Shown: positions 8,710 to 14,839 of the stretch, one piece after another
Layout of the letters: the number at the start of each line of letters is the position of its first letter
Numbering within the stretch: position 1 is the first letter of the stretch
Assembly: GCA_016867955.1 (NCBI GenBank)
Contig: VGIE01000006.1
Span: forward strand, 1-18,704
From: Betaproteobacteria bacterium
Lineage (GTDB): Bacteria > Pseudomonadota > Gammaproteobacteria > Burkholderiales > SG8-39
Length of the DNA stretch: 18,704 nucleotides
Reading direction: 5' to 3'
Made by a program: the position numbers and the translations under genes
Notes under the pieces: generated by a model
What the model was told of the DNA's origin: nothing
The model's input: the letters and a program-made list of their open reading frames with translations, nothing else
Databases searched by the model: none

Positions 8710-8784
8710 CGGGGGTGCGGCTCGCAGGATGCCTTTTCCGCATGCGCGCCCCGGCCAGCCCGGACAATATGGAAACCGCCCTCC

Positions 8785-9321
8785 ATGGAACAATTCCACG
8801 GTACCACCATCGTTTCCGCGCGTCGCGGCCATGTCGTCGCCCTGGGCGGCGACGGCCAGGTCACGCTCGGGAATATCGTCATCAAGGCCAGCGCGCGCAA
8901 GGTGCGGCGCATCTATCATGACAAGATCCTCGCCGGCTTCGCCGGCGGAACGGCCGACGCCTTCACGCTGTTCGAGCGCTTCGAGGCCAAGCTCGAAAAG
9001 CACCAGGGCCACCTGACGCGCTCTGCCGTGGAGCTGGCCAAGGACTGGCGCTCCGATCGCGTCCTGCGGCGTCTGGAAGCCATGCTGGCGGTAGCCGACC
9101 GCGAGGTGTCGCTGATCATCACCGGGCAGGGCGATGTGCTGGAACCCGAGCATGGCCTGATTGCGATCGGTTCCGGCGGCGCGTTCGCACAGTCCGCGGC
9201 GCGGGCGCTGCTCGACAATACCGATCTCGACCCGCAGGCCATCGTGAAGAAGTCGCTGTCGATCGCCGCCGACCTGTGCATCTTCACCAACCAGCACCAC
9301 ACCATCGAGGTGCTGGGCTGA
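8785..9321 (+). CDS. hslV: ATP-dependent protease subunit HslV (ClpQ)
   Basis: HslV is the proteolytic double-hexamer of the HslUV protease, an N-terminal-nucleophile threonine hydrolase in the cytosol. The protein is 178 residues. After MEQFHG comes TTIVSARRGHVVALGGDGQVTLG, in which T7 would become the catalytic N-terminal threonine after removal of the six-residue propeptide; E. coli HslV needs only Met removal. DKILAGFAGGTADAFTLFE and LIAIGSGGAFAQSAARALL are nearly invariant family segments. The ATG at 8785 is chosen because it gives this known propeptide; upstream in-frame sequence is unlike the family. hslU follows after 42 bp, so the two form an operon. Confidence 0.97.
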   Translation: MEQFHGTTIVSARRGHVVALGGDGQVTLGNIVIKASARKVRRIYHDKILAGFAGGTADAFTLFERFEAKLEKHQGHLTRSAVELAKDWRSDRVLRRLEAMLAVADREVSLIITGQGDVLEPEHGLIAIGSGGAFAQSAARALLDNTDLDPQAIVKKSLSIAADLCIFTNQHHTIEVLG

Positions 9322-9363
9322 TTCAGGCCCTTGCGGCCACCCGTGCAGCAACGAGGTATCGTC

Positions 9364-10731
9364 ATGTCGTCCATGTCGCAAATGACCCCGCAGGAAATCG
9401 TCCACGAGCTGGACAAGCACATCGTCGGCCAGGACCGCGCCAAGCGCGCGGTCGCCATCGCGCTGCGCAACCGCTGGCGCCGCCAGCAGGTGGCCGAGCC
9501 GCTGCGCCAGGAAATCACGCCCAAGAACATCCTCATGATCGGCCCCACCGGCGTGGGCAAGACCGAGATCGCGCGGCGCCTGGCGCGGCTGGCCGAAGCG
9601 CCATTCATCAAGGTGGAAGCCACCAAGTTTACCGAGGTAGGCTATGTCGGCCGCGACGTCGACACCATCATCCGCGATCTCGCCGAGATCAGTGTCAAGC
9701 AGACGCGCGAGTCGGCCACGCGCAAGGTCCGCCAGCGCGCCGAGGATGCCGCCGAGGAGCGCATCCTCGATGCGCTGATCCCGCCTGCCCGCTCCACGGG
9801 CTCCTTCGGGGAGCGGGACACGGGCTTCGCGCCGAAGAGCGACACCGAGGCCGAATCCGCGGCGCGCCAGAAGTTCCGGAAGAAGCTGCGCGAGGGCGAA
9901 CTCGACGAGCGCGAGATCGAGATCGAGATGGCGATGCCGCAGGCGCAGATGGAGATCATGGCGCCGCCCGGCATGGAAGAGCTGACGCAACAGATCCAGG
10001 GCATGTTCCAGAACCTCGGTGGCGGCAAGCGCAAGGCGCGCAAGCTGAAGATCCGCGATGCCATGAAGCAGCTCACCGAAGAGGAGGCGGCGCGGCTGGT
10101 CAATGACGAGGACCTGCGCGCTGCGGCCATCGGCAGCGTCGAGCAGCACGGCATCGTCTTCATCGACGAGTTCGACAAGATCGCCGCGCGCCAGGAAACC
10201 GCGGGCGCCGACGTGTCTCGGCAGGGGGTGCAGCGCGACCTGCTGCCGCTGGTGGAGGGCACCACGGTCAGCACCAAGTACGGCATGGTGAAGACCGACC
10301 ACATCCTGTTCATCGCCAGCGGTGCCTTCCACCTGGCCAAGCCGTCGGACCTCATCCCGGAGATGCAGGGGCGCTTCCCGATCCGCGTGGAGCTCGATCC
10401 GCTGAGCGTGGCCGATTTCGAACGCATCCTCACCGCCACCGACGCCTGCCTCGCCACGCAGTACACCGCGCTGCTCGCGACAGAGGACGTGCGCCTGGAG
10501 TTCCGGCCAGACGGCATCCGGCGCATGGCCGAGATCGCCTGGGCGGTCAACGAGAAGACCGAGAACATCGGCGCACGCCGGCTCTACACCGTGATGGAGA
10601 AGCTGCTGGAGGAGATTTCTTACGATGCCGGCCGGCGCAGCGGCCAGGCGCTGGTGGTGGATGCGGCCTACGTGGATCTACGCCTCAAGGATCTTGCGGC
10701 CAGCGAAGACCTCGCGCGCTATGTTCTTTGA
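9364..10731 (+). CDS. hslU: ATP-dependent protease ATPase subunit HslU (ClpY)
   Basis: HslU is the hexameric AAA+ unfoldase that feeds substrates into HslV. It is 455 residues against about 443 in E. coli. Motifs visible are Walker A GPTGVGKT (60-67), pore loop GYVG (93-96), an intermediate (I) domain rich in charged residues (about 110-230), Walker B IVFIDEFDK, and sensor/Arg-finger stretch LIPEMQGRFPIRVEL. The C-terminus ends LARYVL, the tail that inserts into HslV to activate it. The ATG at 9364 follows ACGAGG (9351-9356); starts at 9373 or 9382 are possible. Confidence 0.97.
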   Translation: MSSMSQMTPQEIVHELDKHIVGQDRAKRAVAIALRNRWRRQQVAEPLRQEITPKNILMIGPTGVGKTEIARRLARLAEAPFIKVEATKFTEVGYVGRDVDTIIRDLAEISVKQTRESATRKVRQRAEDAAEERILDALIPPARSTGSFGERDTGFAPKSDTEAESAARQKFRKKLREGELDEREIEIEMAMPQAQMEIMAPPGMEELTQQIQGMFQNLGGGKRKARKLKIRDAMKQLTEEEAARLVNDEDLRAAAIGSVEQHGIVFIDEFDKIAARQETAGADVSRQGVQRDLLPLVEGTTVSTKYGMVKTDHILFIASGAFHLAKPSDLIPEMQGRFPIRVELDPLSVADFERILTATDACLATQYTALLATEDVRLEFRPDGIRRMAEIAWAVNEKTENIGARRLYTVMEKLLEEISYDAGRRSGQALVVDAAYVDLRLKDLAASEDLARYVL

Positions 10732-10800
10732 TAATATTATGTAAGCTTGGACAATACGGTAGCGTATATATCTTAATACGTGATCATATTAGATGCCGGG
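10731..10800 (+). promoter_or_regulatory. AT-rich promoter-like island before the M14-type deacylase gene
   Basis: About 65 bases are strikingly AT-rich in an otherwise GC-rich window. The segment starts with the perfect palindrome ataatattat (10731-10740). TTGGAC (10747-10752) with TATCTT (10769-10774), spacing 16, is the best sigma-70-like pair. The precise elements are uncertain. Confidence 0.4.
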
Positions 10801-10806
10801 GATGAA

Positions 10807-11820
10807 ATGGCGATAGGCGATGACCGGTGGGCCGGACTGCAGTTCAAGTCGGTGAGCTACGCGGGGCTCGAACCCGGCACGCGCCTCATCGTGCTCGGCG
10901 CCGTGCATGGCAACGAGGTCTGCGGGCGGCAGGCCATCGAGCGCGTCATTGCCGAGATCGAGGCCGGGCGGATCGTCATACGCCGCGGGCGGCTGACGCT
11001 GGTGCCGGTGACCAACCCGCTGGCGCATCGCGAGAACCAGCGCTCAGGCGATCGCAACCTCAACCGCAATCTCCGCCCCACCGATAGTCCGGTCGACTTC
11101 GAAGACCACGTCGCCAACTGGCTGTGCCCGCTGCTCGCCGGCCACGAGGTGCTGCTCGACCTGCATTCGTTCCACACCGCCGGCCAGCCGTTCGCGGCAC
11201 TCGGTCCTGAGAACAACACCGGTACCGTGGAACCTTTTGCGCAGGCGGCGCGCGAGGAGGCGCTGGCGCGGCGGCTCGGCGTGAGCCGTTTCATGGATGG
11301 CTGGCTGGACACCTATGCGCGCGGCGTGGCGCGGCGCGTGCGCGCCCCGGGCGCCACGCCCGGGCGCGCGACGCTGCTCAACACCGATCCTCGCTATGGT
11401 GTGGGTACCACCGAGTACATGCGTGCCATTGGCGGCTGCTCGATCACGCTCGAATGCGGGCAGCATGCCGACCCGAGTGCACCCGAAGTGGCCTATCGCG
11501 CCATTCTCAATGCGCTGGCGCACCTGGAACTCGCCGACCTGCCCAGGCCGGCGCCGCTGGCCGTGAGCGAAGCCCTGCGCCTCCATGAGGTCGTCGACAA
11601 GTCCGATGACGGCGACGTCTTCGCGCGCGACTGGTCGAGCTTCGACCGGCTGAAGCGCGGCGATCACATCGGCACGCGCAAGGACGGCACGCGGGTGGTG
11701 GCCGAGCAGGATGGCTACATCGTGTTCCCGAATCCGCCAGCGCAGGCGGGACAGGAGTGGTTCTACCTCGCCAAGGCAAGCCCGCGGAACTGGTTGCCCG
11801 ACCCGGCAGAGGCTGACTGA
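10807..11820 (+). CDS. M14-fold succinylglutamate desuccinylase/aspartoacylase-family deacylase
   Basis: This 337-residue zinc hydrolase belongs to the AstE/AspA (COG2988/COG3608) branch of the M14 carboxypeptidase fold, which cleaves N-acyl amino acids. Zinc ligands and active residues are visible: H34 and E37 in GAVHGNEVCG, H120 in LLDLHSFH, the substrate-binding RNLNRNL (83-89), and the catalytic glutamate E217 in ITLECGQH. A beta-rich C-terminal domain (RLKRGDHIGTRKDGTRVVAEQDGYIVFP) is typical. The ATG at 10807 with CCGGGGA upstream is preferred over the GTG at 10780, which lies in the AT-rich leader. The actual substrate cannot be read from sequence; no arginine-catabolism (ast) genes are nearby. 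Nothing ties it to hslVU apart from strand and proximity. Confidence 0.85.
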   Translation: MAIGDDRWAGLQFKSVSYAGLEPGTRLIVLGAVHGNEVCGRQAIERVIAEIEAGRIVIRRGRLTLVPVTNPLAHRENQRSGDRNLNRNLRPTDSPVDFEDHVANWLCPLLAGHEVLLDLHSFHTAGQPFAALGPENNTGTVEPFAQAAREEALARRLGVSRFMDGWLDTYARGVARRVRAPGATPGRATLLNTDPRYGVGTTEYMRAIGGCSITLECGQHADPSAPEVAYRAILNALAHLELADLPRPAPLAVSEALRLHEVVDKSDDGDVFARDWSSFDRLKRGDHIGTRKDGTRVVAEQDGYIVFPNPPAQAGQEWFYLAKASPRNWLPDPAEAD

Positions 11821-11891
11821 CGGCGCTGGATGCAGGCGCGCCGCTGACGCGACGCGGGGGATGACAGGCAGGAGACCTGCCGGGGCGCGCT

Positions 11892-11972
11892 GCTTTCAGC
11901 CCGGAACTTTGGGCTCACGGCTTTCAGCCCGGAACTTTGGGCTCACGGCTTTCAGCCCGGAACTTTGGGCTC
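11892..11972. repeat. 28-bp tandem repeat, 2.9 copies, palindromic units
   Basis: Copies lie at 11892-11919, 11920-11947 and 11948-11972 and are identical over their shared length. Each unit carries two overlapping stems, agccc/gggct (loop ggaacttt) and ggct/agcc (loop ttc), so the array can fold in alternative ways. There are no spacers, which excludes CRISPR. The last copy contains the stop codon and final residues of the minus-strand dehydrogenase. Confidence 0.95.
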
Positions 11973-12752
11973 CCTAATACCGCCGCTGACCAACCCCCCA
12001 TCCACCACCAGTACCGTGCCATTGATGTAGGAGGCATCCGGCGAAGCCAGGAAGGCGATGGCGGCCGCCAGTTCGCCGGGCTTGCCGAGGCGCCCCTGCG
12101 GGATGCGCTCTTCGCGCGCGCGGCGCGTGACCGGCGTCAGGTTCATCGCCGAGAGCGCGGTCTCGATGGGGCCGGGCGACACGGCGTTGACGCAGATGCC
12201 CAGCGGCGCGAGTTCGAAGGCCATGACGCGCGTCAGCGCCACGATGCCGCCCTTGGAGGCGGCGTAGGCGGCCTGGTGGTCGGTGCCGATGTGCGCATTG
12301 ATCGAGGCGACGTTGACGATGCGCCCGTGCTTCTTCGTGACCATCACGCGCGCAACCTCCTGCCCGACGATGAAGCAGCTGGTCAGGTTGGTGCCGATGA
12401 TCTTCGACCAGTCGGCGTCGGTGATGTCGAGGAAGGGAATGCGCCAGCCGATGCCGGCGTTGTTGACGAGCACGTCGATGCCGCCGAATTGCGCTGCCGC
12501 GGATTTCACCGCCGAAGCGACGGCGTCGCGCGAAGTGACATCGACCTTCCAGGCCCGGGCGTCGCCGCCGGCGTTCTTGACGCGCGCGCAGGTCTCCTCG
12601 GCGCCCTCAAGGTTCATGTCGAAGATGGTAAGGCGCGCGCCTTCGGCAGCCAGCCGCAGCGCGACTTCCTGTCCGATGCCGCGGCCGCCGCCGGTGATCA
12701 GCGCGGTCTGACCGGAAAAGCGTCCCGCCATTGGATTCACGGTATCAGTCAT
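11952..12752 (-). CDS. Short-chain dehydrogenase/reductase (SDR)
   Basis: This 266-residue classical SDR has a Rossmann nucleotide site TGGGRGIG (20-27), an acidic residue after beta-2 (D45 in IFDMN) that suggests NAD(H) over NADP(H), NNAG (97-100), and the catalytic set S150, Y163, K167 (S-x12-Y-x3-K). The PG motif VSPGPIET and the C-terminal INGTVLVVDGG are also typical. The substrate is unknown; it resembles 3-oxoacyl-ACP reductase/alcohol dehydrogenase-like members. Its start ATG (12750-12752) overlaps the stop of the small upstream ORF. The last six residues (EPKVPG) and the stop are encoded by the 28-bp repeat, so the native C-terminus may have been replaced. The start at residue 8 (MAGRFSG) is an alternative. 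Confidence 0.93.
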   Translation of the reverse strand: MTDTVNPMAGRFSGQTALITGGGRGIGQEVALRLAAEGARLTIFDMNLEGAEETCARVKNAGGDARAWKVDVTSRDAVASAVKSAAAQFGGIDVLVNNAGIGWRIPFLDITDADWSKIIGTNLTSCFIVGQEVARVMVTKKHGRIVNVASINAHIGTDHQAAYAASKGGIVALTRVMAFELAPLGICVNAVSPGPIETALSAMNLTPVTRRAREERIPQGRLGKPGELAAAIAFLASPDASYINGTVLVVDGGLVSGGIREPKVPG

Positions 12753-13041
12753 GTCGGTAGGTCAATCCCGCGAAAAGCATCGAGAGTGCGATGGCCGCGC
12801 GCCTCATGCCTCGCCATGAGCCGGCGGCATTCTCCGAACTGCGCCATGCGAACGGCAGCCTGAACATGCAGAACAGGAACTTCAGCATGTCGAGCACCGC
12901 GCCCCACACATGTTCCTTGTCGTAGCGAATGTACTCGGCGACCATGCCGAGCCAGACTACGGCCGCGACGACGGGGCGCCGGCGAGCCACCAGACCTGGC
13001 ACAGCCGGGCCTCCCGTGCACGGCGCGGCGCATGAACTCAT
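12745..13041 (-). CDS. Putative small membrane protein upstream of the SDR
   Basis: This 98-codon ORF ends with a TGA that overlaps the SDR start (atgactga), an arrangement typical of translational coupling. It has two hydrophobic stretches, VVAAVVWLGMVAEYI (about 24-38) and VWGAVLDMLKFLFCMFRLPFAW (about 44-65), so a small inner-membrane protein is plausible. I do not recognise the family. There is no good ribosome binding site before the ATG at 13041; a start at residue 33 (MVAEYIRYDKEHV) is possible. It could be a non-coding shadow, but the overlap with the SDR argues for a real gene. Confidence 0.45.
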   Translation of the reverse strand: MSSCAAPCTGGPAVPGLVARRRPVVAAVVWLGMVAEYIRYDKEHVWGAVLDMLKFLFCMFRLPFAWRSSENAAGSWRGMRRAAIALSMLFAGLTYRHD

Positions 13042-13201
13042 GTGATTGCCGGTACGTCATTCGCGCCGGAGGTCTCATGGGCCGGGAGCATAACGCAATC
13101 GAGACTCGATTCGCCGGCTGTGCGAGAATGCACGGCATGCTTGCAGGAACACACCCATCGCGGCCTGCACGCGCAAGAAATCCGACTTGAAAGGTGTCCG
13201 A

Positions 13202-13699
13202 ATGTTTCGTCAGGCAATCGTACTGGTGCTGATCGGCCTGTCCGCCGCTGCGGCACACTCCGTTGACTACAAGGCAGGCGATCTGCAGATCGGCCATCCC
13301 TATGCGCGGGCGACTCCGCCCGGCGCGACCGTCGCCGGGGCCTATCTGAGCATCGAGAACAAGGGCAAGACAGCCGACAAGCTGCTGCGCGCAGCCAGCC
13401 CGGTGGCGGGCCTGGTTGAACTGCACAGCATGCGCATGGACGGCAATGTCATGCGCATGCGTGCGGTGCCGGCGATCGATGTGCCTGCGGGCGCCTCGGT
13501 CAAGCTGGCACCCGGCGGGCTGCATGTGATGCTGCAGGAGCTCAAGCGCCCGTTGAAAAGCGGCGAGCGCGTGCCGCTGACGCTGGTCTTCGAGCGAGCC
13601 GGCGAGGTGAAGGTGGATTTGGCAGTCGAGTCCGCTTCCGCGGCACCGGCGGGGTCGGCACATCGATCCCACGCGGACCATGGCGCGCACGCCAAATAG
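13202..13699 (+). CDS. PCu(A)C-type periplasmic copper chaperone
   Basis: This 165-residue protein has an N-terminal signal peptide (MFRQAIVLVLIGLSAAAAHS, 1-20) and a PCu(A)C/DUF461 beta-sandwich. The copper-binding pattern is exact: H75-x10-M86-x21-H108-x-M110, as in the family that carries Cu(I) to the CuA or CuB centre of cytochrome oxidase. The C-terminus has an added His-rich tail (HRSHADHGAHAK) that may raise metal affinity. The ATG at 13202 gives a proper signal peptide; a TTG at 13187 would add five residues. No oxidase or SCO gene is in the window. It is monocistronic as far as can be seen. Confidence 0.92.
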   Translation: MFRQAIVLVLIGLSAAAAHSVDYKAGDLQIGHPYARATPPGATVAGAYLSIENKGKTADKLLRAASPVAGLVELHSMRMDGNVMRMRAVPAIDVPAGASVKLAPGGLHVMLQELKRPLKSGERVPLTLVFERAGEVKVDLAVESASAAPAGSAHRSHADHGAHAK

Positions 13700-13760
13700 G
13701 CATGTGCCGGCCGATGAGGGGCCGCAGGCGGCCGCGAGCGGTAGCGAGGGCAGGCGCTGC

Positions 13761-14012
13761 TCAGGCGCCGGTCGCGGAAGGCGCCCCGCCATCCATGCCT
13801 GACCTTGCGGACAGCGTCCTTAGGCACGCCGGGCAGTAGCAGCCGAGGCCGGGGTCGGGTTCGACGAGGGGTGGCAGCGCCCGGCACCAGCAACCGGGGG
13901 CGCTGGCGCCGCAGCCGAAGCGCGTGCCACAGCGCGGGCAGGTCACCTCCAGCAGGCCGCCCGTCCCGGCCGTGCCGGCACCCTGCTGCGCTCCGGGCGG
14001 GCTGCTGTTCAA
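13761..14012 (-). CDS. Small cysteine-rich CWC-family protein
   Basis: The minus-strand frame encodes a conserved Cys-rich pattern: CPRC (25-28), C34, CWC (41-43) and CYCPAC (58-63), eight cysteines in about 40 residues. This matches the cysteine-rich CWC family found widely in Proteobacteria, which probably binds zinc or another metal; no function is established to my knowledge. A TTG at 14012 gives 83 residues and is the best start I can propose; the open frame extends to 14159 but upstream residues look non-coding. It converges with the PCu(A)C gene (61 bp apart) and is divergent from hsp20. Confidence 0.65.
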   Translation of the reverse strand: MNSSPPGAQQGAGTAGTGGLLEVTCPRCGTRFGCGASAPGCWCRALPPLVEPDPGLGCYCPACLRTLSARSGMDGGAPSATGA

Positions 14013-14031
14013 AGGGACATCTCGTGTCGAA

Positions 14032-14098
14032 TTCAAGGGCCGGCCGACACTATTTTTTTGCCCCCGGCGGGTTGCCGGGGGCCGCACGGCCCCTTGAA
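14032..14098. repeat. Nested inverted repeats in the CWC-hsp20 divergent region
   Basis: The inner stem is a perfect 9 bp (14060-14068 with 14074-14082, gcccccggc/gccgggggc, loop gggtt), preceded by seven Ts (14053-14059). The outer arms ttcaagggccg (14032-14042) and cggccccttgaa (14087-14098) pair with one bulged C. The right outer arm contains the -35 of the hsp20 heat-shock promoter. The T-run is on the 5' side on the + strand, so it is not a normal intrinsic terminator on either strand. Confidence 0.7.
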
Positions 14099-14121
14099 AC
14101 CGGCCGGCGCTGCCCCATTTT
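14091..14121 (+). promoter_or_regulatory. Sigma-32 heat-shock promoter of hsp20
   Basis: CCCTTGAAA (14091-14099), a 13-base spacer and CCCCATTTT (14113-14121) match the RpoH (sigma-32) consensus almost perfectly. Transcription should start about 7 bases downstream, leaving a leader of about 50 bases before the Hsp20 ATG at 14180. Confidence 0.9.
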
Positions 14122-14179
14122 CCCATGCATGAGGGAATGCCCTCGAACCAAATTCCCACCCCGCTGAAGGAGAATAAAC

Positions 14180-14614
14180 ATGCGCAACCTTACCCGATTT
14201 GACCCCGTGACCGACATTTTCGACGACTTGATGAAAGGCTTTTTCGTGCGTCCCGTGTCAAGCGCCAACATGGAGGCGCAGGAGCAGGTGCGACGCGCCC
14301 GCATCGATGTCCTGGAGCAGAACGGCGAATTCAAGGTGCTGGCTGAACTGCCGGGGGTGAAAAAGGAAGACATCAAGATTCAGGTCGAAGGCGACAACGT
14401 ATCGATTTCAGCCGAAGCCCGCGTCGAGCGCGAAGCCAAGGAGGGCGAGCGCGTGCTGCACGCCGAGCGCTACTACGGCAAGATTGCCCGCACCTTCGTC
14501 TTGGGCGCAGAGCTCGATGAGGCAAAGGCCTCGGCGAAGTTCGAGAACGGTGTGCTGGAACTGACGCTGCCGCGCAAGCAGTCGGTGGTGGCGAAGCAGA
14601 TCACGATCCGCTAA
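14180..14614 (+). CDS. Small heat-shock protein, Hsp20/alpha-crystallin family
   Basis: This 144-residue ATP-independent holdase binds unfolding proteins in the cytosol. The alpha-crystallin domain runs from about residue 38 (RRARIDVLEQNGEFKVLAEL) to 135, with the conserved LPGVKKEDIKIQVEGD and the signature FENGVLELTLPRK. The C-terminal ITIR supplies the I-x-I oligomerisation motif. The ATG at 14180 follows AAGGAG (14167-14172). It is transcribed from the sigma-32 promoter at 14091-14121. The leader has a small hairpin (gaggg/ccctc, 14131-14144), and the stretch gggaat can alternatively pair with attccc further down. A 20-bp palindrome at 14633-14652 follows the stop. Confidence 0.96.
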   Translation: MRNLTRFDPVTDIFDDLMKGFFVRPVSSANMEAQEQVRRARIDVLEQNGEFKVLAELPGVKKEDIKIQVEGDNVSISAEARVEREAKEGERVLHAERYYGKIARTFVLGAELDEAKASAKFENGVLELTLPRKQSVVAKQITIR

Positions 14615-14632
14615 CCAGTAACAGGGACAAAG

Positions 14633-14652
14633 GGGCCGGCAGCTGCCGGCCC
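14633..14652 (+). terminator. Perfect 20-bp palindrome after hsp20
   Basis: gggccggcag/ctgccggccc (14633-14652) is self-complementary with no unpaired loop in DNA. It lies 19 bp after the Hsp20 stop and may end the transcript, although no T-run follows. A second palindrome gtaccgcggtac is at 14667-14678. Confidence 0.4.
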
Positions 14653-14839
14653 GACGAGGAAACGCCGTACCGCGGTACCTCTGCCGGCACCCGGGATGCT
14701 CGGGCAGGCCGTATTCATTGGGCTTGTCGATCGCGCGGACTGCGCTTGCCGGTCCGCAGCTGTCGGGCGGTTGCCAGCCCCGTGCTAGCATTTCTGCGCC
14801 GGGTCGTCCCGATATCCAGGGCACGGGGCCGGGAGCACC

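Larger units (their letters stand above)
8530..8784. other. Palindrome-rich spacer between the zinc operon and hslVU
   Basis: The 255-bp spacer has no gene. It holds a small dyad ttgttgaacaa (8534-8544), an 8-bp stem with loop acgc (8542-8561), a cccc/gggg hairpin after it, a 14-bp inverted repeat (8584-8597 with 8636-8649) and a possible heat-shock promoter near 8679-8709. The first hairpins probably end transcription of the zinc operon, although no T-run is present. Confidence 0.6.

Noticed and set aside
8683..10332. 549-codon minus-strand ORF opposite hslV-hslU
   Set aside because: It is the antisense shadow of two highly conserved genes; its composition (Leu/Arg/His/Asp-rich) is typical of GC-rich antisense frames.
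11892..11972. 28-bp repeats as a small CRISPR array
   Set aside because: The units are directly adjacent with no spacers, and no cas genes are present.
14053..14082. T7 run plus GC hairpin as an intrinsic terminator
   Set aside because: On the + strand the T-run precedes the hairpin, and on the minus strand the hairpin is followed by As, so neither strand has the hairpin-then-U order.
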